A model generated the notes under the pieces. That model searched no databases. It saw only the letters and a program-made list of their open reading frames with translations, and was not told where the DNA came from. Below are positions 23,506-27,156 of a stretch of DNA of 27,156 nt, piece after piece. A program made the translations under genes and the position numbers. Every line of letters begins with the position of its first letter. The first letter of the stretch is position 1. The DNA is taken from assembly GCA_039798745.1 (NCBI GenBank), contig JBDKFK010000022.1, positions 1-27,156 on the forward strand, written 5' to 3'. This DNA is from JBDKFK01 sp039798745 (GTDB taxonomy: Bacteria > Patescibacteriota > Microgenomatia > UBA1406 > GWC2-37-13).

Positions 23506-24393
23506 ATGTCCATCCGTTTACCCAAAATATTTCTTGACTCAGGTGATCCCGAAGAAACGCGTAAGGCGAAAGGGTTATTAGGCACAATTGACGGCCAAAC
23601 CACCAACCCGTCTCTCGTCGCTAAAAATCCTGAGGTGCAGAAAATGCTCGCTTCAGGCAAAAAACTTACCGAAGCCGAACTTTTTGCATTTTATAAAGAG
23701 GTTGTAGGAGAAATTTCACGCCTTTTAGCAGGCCCGGTCTCGGTTGAAGTATACGCAGACTGGAAAACAACAGCAGCTCAGATGCTAAAGCAGGCCGAAG
23801 ATATGGCTACGTGGGGTATAAACGTATATGTTAAGTTTCCTGCTGTACCGGAAGGCCTCAAAGCTGCAAACGAATTTGTAAAAAAAGGCGGGAAAGTAAA
23901 TATGACACTTGTATTTGATCAGGTTCAGGCTGCGGCTGTGTTTGCCGCGACACAACCGGGATCATTCCCTTCATTTGTTTCTCCTTTTATAGGCAGATGG
24001 GATGATCGTGGCTACAGAGGCATGGATTTAGTGAAAAATATCATCAAAATGTACAAAGTGTTCGCTAAACGCGCCGGCGAGAAACGGCCTCACGTCCAGG
24101 TGCTTGCGGCTTCTATTCGCACACTCGACCACTACTATGCCTCTATTTTTATGGGCGCGGACGCCATGACCGTACCTCTCAAGATACTTGCAGCCTGGGT
24201 ACAGAAAGAAAACTGGATGCCTGATGAACATTATCGTATGCCTTCTACCGGCCTCAAAGCACTCCTCTTCGAGCAGGTGCCCTATTCCAAGGATTTCAGC
24301 TCATATGCCATCCCTCACGAGGCTGGCAACCTGTTGGATGAAGGGTTGGAAAAATTTGTAAAAGACTGGAAATCTCTTATAAAAACCAAATAA
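23506..24393 (+). CDS. tal: Transaldolase
   Basis: 295 aa from the ATG at 23506 (MSIRLPKIFLDSGDP). Transaldolase moves a dihydroxyacetone unit between sugar phosphates in the non-oxidative pentose phosphate pathway. DGQTTNPSLVAKNP, VSVEVYADW, GINVYVKFPAVPEG (Schiff-base Lys in VYVKFP), VNMTLVFDQVQAA and FVSPFIGRWDDRGYRGMD are the family landmarks. Length is between that of the short TalC/FSA type and the long TalB type. Upstream in-frame Met at 23479 precedes the promoter and is rejected. Single gene; CPR bacteria often keep this route to make pentoses without an oxidative branch. Confidence 0.92.
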   Translation: MSIRLPKIFLDSGDPEETRKAKGLLGTIDGQTTNPSLVAKNPEVQKMLASGKKLTEAELFAFYKEVVGEISRLLAGPVSVEVYADWKTTAAQMLKQAEDMATWGINVYVKFPAVPEGLKAANEFVKKGGKVNMTLVFDQVQAAAVFAATQPGSFPSFVSPFIGRWDDRGYRGMDLVKNIIKMYKVFAKRAGEKRPHVQVLAASIRTLDHYYASIFMGADAMTVPLKILAAWVQKENWMPDEHYRMPSTGLKALLFEQVPYSKDFSSYAIPHEAGNLLDEGLEKFVKDWKSLIKTK

Positions 24394-24580
24394 ATATCGT
24401 CTTTTGTACACAAAAATACATCAATAGCCAATAGCATATTATGGGATAATATCCCCCTCTTCTTGATCCTCCCGTGTATAATAATATCCACAGAGTACAT
24501 TCCTATAATGTATGTATTATATGTATACAGACAAATACAATATATTTATATGTATTTTCTGTGTATTTCTGGGTTTTGTG
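24394..24580. other. AT-rich intergenic stretch
   Basis: No gene is seen. TTTTGT/ACAAAA makes a short palindrome shortly after the transaldolase stop, and GGGATA-A-TATCCC (24443-24455) is a 13-bp palindrome that could bind a regulator. From about 24470 to 24580 the sequence is very AT-rich with many TATA-like strings. Confidence 0.4.
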
Positions 24581-24602
24581 TGCTATACTATATACCTATA
24601 AT
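24581..24602 (+). promoter_or_regulatory. Candidate promoter(s) for the structured RNA
   Basis: TG-C-TATACT (TATACT at 24584-24589) is an extended -10 box of the type that drives pth and transaldolase. A second box, TATAAT at 24597-24602, has TTTTGT 17 bp before it at 24574-24579. Either would start a plus-strand transcript near 24596-24609 that runs into the structured region. A short leader with a CCGTA/TACGG hairpin and T-rich tract precedes the first strong helix. Confidence 0.5.
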
Positions 24603-24828
24603 AGCGTCAGCTGTAGAATTTGCTTCTTCAGGCTGTGCTTTATTACATTGCCCTATCACCGTACTGAAATACGGCCTTAAGGTACAATACGTACTTTAAC
24701 AATCGAGAGAGGAATTTTTTTTAGTTTTTTCCCTATCTAGGGCGTTCGTTCCGGTCAGAAGGCAGAAGAAAATCCATAACTATTTGTGGCGTTTCTTCTG
24801 TCTTTTGACACATATGCTTCGGCATATG

Positions 24829-24899
24829 CCAAATTGCTTTGTGACGCTGTGGCGCATAAAGACGTATCGCAAGATACGACCTCGAAAGAGGTAATTTGG
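24829..24899 (+). ncRNA. Four-way junction module inside the large RNA
   Basis: Closing stem CCAAATT/AATTTGG (24829-24835, 24893-24899) encloses three adjacent hairpins: CTTTGTG/CATAAAG extended by CGC/GCG with a TGTG loop (24837-24861), CGTATC-GCAA-GATACG (24863-24878) and ACCTC-GAAA-GAGGT (24879-24892). Almost no base is unpaired between helices, as in a stacked junction. Confidence 0.75.
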
Positions 24900-25720
24900 G
24901 GAACAACCCACCCTAGCTAGGTGCGTTGTTTTCCACACCCCCCCGACTGGACCCCCCTATCCAGTATTCTCCCCTACGTTGCCCGGTTGGCGCATGTCAT
25001 ACTCTTCCTCACGGAAGAGTATGGCATGCGTCGCCGGGGCCGTAAGGTACTCAGTCGCAAGACTGAGTACCTTACGGTGTGTATGTCAGCAATGATATAC
25101 CCAACGTCTCCTAAATCCTTGTATCCTACTTTTGACGAAGAGTAGGCCGGGCTCCCCCGCCCATACAAGGTCCGGGATAACTGCACCTCAAAATGCAGTT
25201 GTTTCGGTTCTTGAATGAAGTAGAAATAGCCTTTGCCGGCTGTTTTTACAACGTTCAGGAAATCCTGGATATCTTCTGTTTGCAGTACCCGTAGAGGGTG
25301 CTGTGAGCAGGAGGTGTCCGCCCTTGCGATTGTTGATCGTGTGTTTGATGTGTTGATGGGTCCCTTACGGGATTCCATCAGCATGTCGACATTCGACTCA
25401 GCAATTGTGAGGTTCTTACTCGTAGCGGTTGGCTTTGTTCGTAGAGAACAAAGCCAGCGTCTGCTGCGGGCCTTTCAACGACGGTTGAAGGGTTTTAAGA
25501 ATTGGATTCGATGGATTAGTTTGTCAGCCCCTTAGCTAGGGGTTGTAGTTTTGATGAAAGTCAAAACTGCGGCTCCTGGGGGGGAGCTGACAAGGAGGTT
25601 TGGAAAACACGCTGCGGCGTATTATCCGGTTGGATTTGTTGTTGTTGAAGAGATGGGGTTATACCCGTTTTTTCAACAACGCAAGTTTAACTTGGGTAGT
25701 ATGTCGTCTCGTTGGGGGGG

Positions 25721-25947
25721 AAACGGCCGTTATGGCATGTGTTTGTTATTGTTGATGAAACATCTTCTTTTGCTTCGGCGAAAGAAGATGGGGATTCGAC
25801 AGTAACAGCATATGCTGTGACGTGTCCGGCTGGACTGGTTGTCTGTGTTGTTAGTATGTTGCTGGGTCCTTCGGGATTCCATCAATGCACTTAACACTCA
25901 GATGACTGGTTCAGTTCTCTTCCGACGGGGAAGGCTTCCAGGGGGGA
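25721..25947 (+). repeat. Structured RNA repeat unit A
   Basis: First of four tandem units. It has an 11-bp basal stem (25745-25755 with 25796-25806), an apical 13-bp stem with TTCG loop (25761-25790), an ACAGC/GCTGT hairpin, a GTCC/GGAC hairpin, and a distal arm (25838-25845 with 25899-25906) ending in a TTCG loop. Confidence 0.8.
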
Positions 25948-26155
25948 GGAACGGCCATCACGGCATGTGTTTGTTACTATTGATGAAACTTTCTTTCTGC
26001 GCAAGCAGAAAGGAGGGGGATTCAATAGTAACAGCATGTGCTGTGGTGTGTCCGGCTGGACTGATTGTCTGAGTTGTTAGTGTGTTGCTGGGTCCGAAAG
26101 GATTCCATCAATATGCTAACGCTTAGATGATTAGTTCAGTCCTTCTTCCAGGGGG
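25948..26155 (+). repeat. Structured RNA repeat unit B
   Basis: Basal stem 25973-25983 with 26022-26032 (11 Watson-Crick pairs); apical 12-bp stem 25989-26000 with 26005-26016 and GCAA loop. Distal arm: TCTGAG/CTTAGA, GTTAG/CTAAC, and a terminal loop GAAA where units A and D have TTCG. Confidence 0.8.
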
Positions 26156-26401
26156 AGGAAAAAGGCGCGGCATAGCGTACGTTGTTATTATTGATGAAAC
26201 ATCTTTTTCTGCTTCGGCAGAAAGAGATGGGGATTCAATAGTAACAGCGTATTGCTGTGTCGTTGCTGGTCAGGCTGACTGTCGAGTTGTTTGTATGTTA
26301 ATGGGTCCTTTACGGGATACCCAGTAACATGCAAACGCTCGATGGTTGGTTTGACCCCTCTTCCCGCCGGAGGCGAGGCTCGCCTTCGGTGGCCCGACGG
26401 G
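26156..26401 (+). repeat. Structured RNA repeat unit C, most diverged
   Basis: Basal stem 26184-26194 with 26235-26245; apical 13-bp stem with TTCG loop (26200-26229). The distal arm is TCGAG/CTCGA and GTTTG/CAAAC, where other units have GTTAG/CTAAC, with a TTTAC terminal loop. The linker to unit D holds an added 10-bp GC-rich hairpin (CCGGAGGCGA / TCGCCTTCGG). Confidence 0.8.
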
Positions 26402-26604
26402 GAGGAAGGAACGGCCGTTATGGCATGTGTTTGTTACTGTTGATGAAACATCTTTCTTGCGCAAGCGAGGAAGGTGGGGATTCAGCAGTAACAGCATATG
26501 CTGTGACGTGTCCGGCTGGGCTGGTTGTCTGTGTTGTTAGTGTATTGCTGGGTCCTTCGGGATTCCATCAATGCACTAACACACAGATGACTGGTTCGGT
26601 CCCC
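26402..26604 (+). repeat. Structured RNA repeat unit D
   Basis: Basal stem 26433-26443 with 26482-26492; apical 12-bp stem with GCAA loop (26449-26476). The distal arm is TCTGTG/CACAGA and GTTAG/CTAAC with a TTCG loop. It is closest to unit A in sequence. It runs into a long GC-rich hairpin (GAGGGT/ACCCTC, GGGC-GAAA-GCCC) at about 26620-26660. Confidence 0.8.
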
Positions 26605-26800
26605 TCTCCGACCGGCGGAAAGGAGGGTGAGGGCGAAAGCCCAAACCCTCTTCTCCACCGGCGTGTCCACCGGTCGGGACCTGGCTCCAAGGGGAAAGGG
26701 CTCGACACGGAGGGCGTGTCGAGTGACTGCTGTTATAAACCGTAAGGCTAAGCAGCGGTTGTTCGTAGTCGGTAGTCCGGATTGTATAAGCCTACAGTGT

Positions 26801-26837
26801 GTCCCCCCAGTCTGGGGGGGACCCCAGATGAAAGGAG
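26801..26837 (+). promoter_or_regulatory. GC-rich hairpin followed by strong Shine-Dalgarno
   Basis: GTCCCCCCA (26801-26809) pairs with TGGGGGGGAC (26813-26822, one bulged G). No T-run follows, so it is not a standard terminator. AAAGGAG (26831-26837) lies 8 nt before the ATG at 26846. The hairpin may mark the 3' end of the RNA or shape the leader. Confidence 0.65.
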
Positions 26838-26845
26838 ACCACAAA

Positions 26846-27156
26846 ATGGCTACTCATCGGAATGAAAGCCACCGAAACGACGAGCGCGGCCGCCGTAACA
26901 ACGACGTTCGCCGCCCGGAGATTCGGGTTCCGTGGGCGCGGGTAACCGCGCTTCTGGTTGGAATCGGCTGCTGGATTCGCGCGGCTTTCGTGGCCGCTGC
27001 CGGTGAGAATAATTACACCGGTACCCCGTGGGGCGAGATCTGGTCGCTGGTTGGACTGGGACTGGTCTTCATCGGCTTCGCGCTCTTCGCGCGGTGGCTG
27101 ATGACCACGTCGTGGGATCGCAAAACCCGCGATGTGGACAGCCTGCTCCAGAATAT
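26846..27156 (+). CDS. Arg-rich N-terminus, two-TM membrane protein, partial
   Basis: The frame is open from the ATG at 26846 to the window end (103 codons), so the C-terminus is missing. Residues 1-29 are hydrophilic and strongly basic (MATHRNESHRNDERGRRNND, then VRRPEIRVPW). Two membrane helices follow: about 32-51 (VTALLVGIGCWIRAAFVAAA) and about 63-83 (IWSLVGLGLVFIGFALFARW). The family is not recognised. It has the strongest Shine-Dalgarno in the window and visibly GC-richer codons (many CGC, GGC, GCG, CTG) than all genes to its left. It lies directly after the large structured RNA on the same strand. The basic tail could contact RNA, but that is speculation. Confidence 0.75.
   Translation, partial: MATHRNESHRNDERGRRNNDVRRPEIRVPWARVTALLVGIGCWIRAAFVAAAGENNYTGTPWGEIWSLVGLGLVFIGFALFARWLMTTSWDRKTRDVDSLLQN

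Larger units (their letters stand above)
24731..26822 (+). ncRNA. Very large structured non-coding RNA, family not recognised
   Basis: Almost every base falls in a plus-strand helix. Examples: 24754-24771 pairs 24792-24809 (18 bp); 24829-24835 with 24893-24899 closes a junction holding three hairpins; 24991-25008 pairs 25013-25030 (18 bp); 25040-25056 pairs 25061-25077 (17 bp, GCAA loop); 25117-25170 is a three-way junction; 25172-25185 pairs 25194-25207; 25208-25217 pairs 25252-25261 around a 12-bp hairpin; 25267-25290 pairs 25296-25319 (24 bp, 7 G-U, no mismatch); 25322-25334 pairs 25400-25412; 25521-25528 pairs 25586-25593. Then follow four repeated units and a GC-rich 3' part (26701-26709 with 26715-26723). 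The many G-U pairs work only in plus-strand RNA. No open frame looks like a protein. Exact ends are uncertain. It could also be a very long leader of the gene at 26846. Confidence 0.8.

Noticed and set aside
24443..24455. Operator palindrome GGGATA-A-TATCCC
   Set aside because: A single short palindrome in an AT-rich spacer; no second copy or regulator supports it.
25721..26604. CRISPR array or simple satellite
   Set aside because: Units are 210-250 bp without short repeats and unique spacers, and differences are concentrated as paired changes in stems.
25551..26745. Several overlapping plus-strand open frames in the repeat region
   Set aside because: They are short, run through hairpin stems, change frame between repeat units and have no start signals. 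Substitutions follow base pairing, not codon position.
24731..26822. Ribosomal RNA, RNase P RNA, tmRNA or self-splicing intron
   Set aside because: I find none of the conserved core sequences of 16S/23S rRNA, no tRNA-like ends and no group I/II core. The tandem array also does not fit.
26801..26822. Intrinsic terminator
   Set aside because: The GC-rich hairpin is followed by ACCCCAGATG, not a T-run, and then by a ribosome-binding site.
1..27156. tRNA genes
   Set aside because: I looked for the T-loop GTTCRANNC with matching acceptor stems and saw no convincing candidate on either strand; a covariance search could still find one.

Overview
The window looks like a piece of a Candidate Phyla Radiation (Patescibacteria) genome, most likely Microgenomates-like. 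This rests on gene content: secreted cohesin/dockerin proteins with Thr/Pro linkers, a long row of GT4 glycosyltransferases, compact overlapping genes, and starts that lie directly behind -10 boxes with no Shine-Dalgarno sequence. No rRNA or marker gene is present, so the taxonomy is an inference.

Layout. (1) 1-6496, minus strand: five exported or membrane-anchored surface proteins, four with a cohesin-like fold, three with C-terminal dockerin-like repeats, two with both. (2) 6762-9939: a small helix-turn-helix protein, a 661-aa coiled-coil protein and a zinc-ribbon membrane protein. (3) 9944-11831: a GalT-like uridylyltransferase enclosed by two copies of a MITE-like inverted repeat, then peptidyl-tRNA hydrolase. 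(4) 11914-22352, plus strand: seven glycosyltransferases (six GT4, one GT2), a HAD sugar-phosphate phosphatase and a DUF218 protein, probably a surface glycan or glycolipid pathway. (5) 22363-24393: a membrane-anchored GH18-like protein and transaldolase.

(6) 24731 to about 26822 is the striking part. This stretch of about 2.1 kb has no convincing gene but folds almost completely into consecutive helices on the plus strand: 17-24 bp stems without mismatches, UUCG, GCAA and GAAA tetraloops, and multi-branched junctions. G-U wobbles are frequent and would become A-C mismatches on the other strand. Its 3' half holds four tandem units of about 210-250 bp whose sequences have diverged while base pairs are kept by compensatory changes and tetraloops are swapped. 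I read it as a very large structured non-coding RNA that I cannot match to any family I know. A GC-richer gene with a strong Shine-Dalgarno and an Arg-rich N-terminus plus two membrane segments follows directly and runs off the window.

Several genes that begin transcription units have a -10 element only 6-9 nt before the start codon, so their mRNAs should be leaderless. A few genes inside operons, and the gene after the RNA, have Shine-Dalgarno sites.
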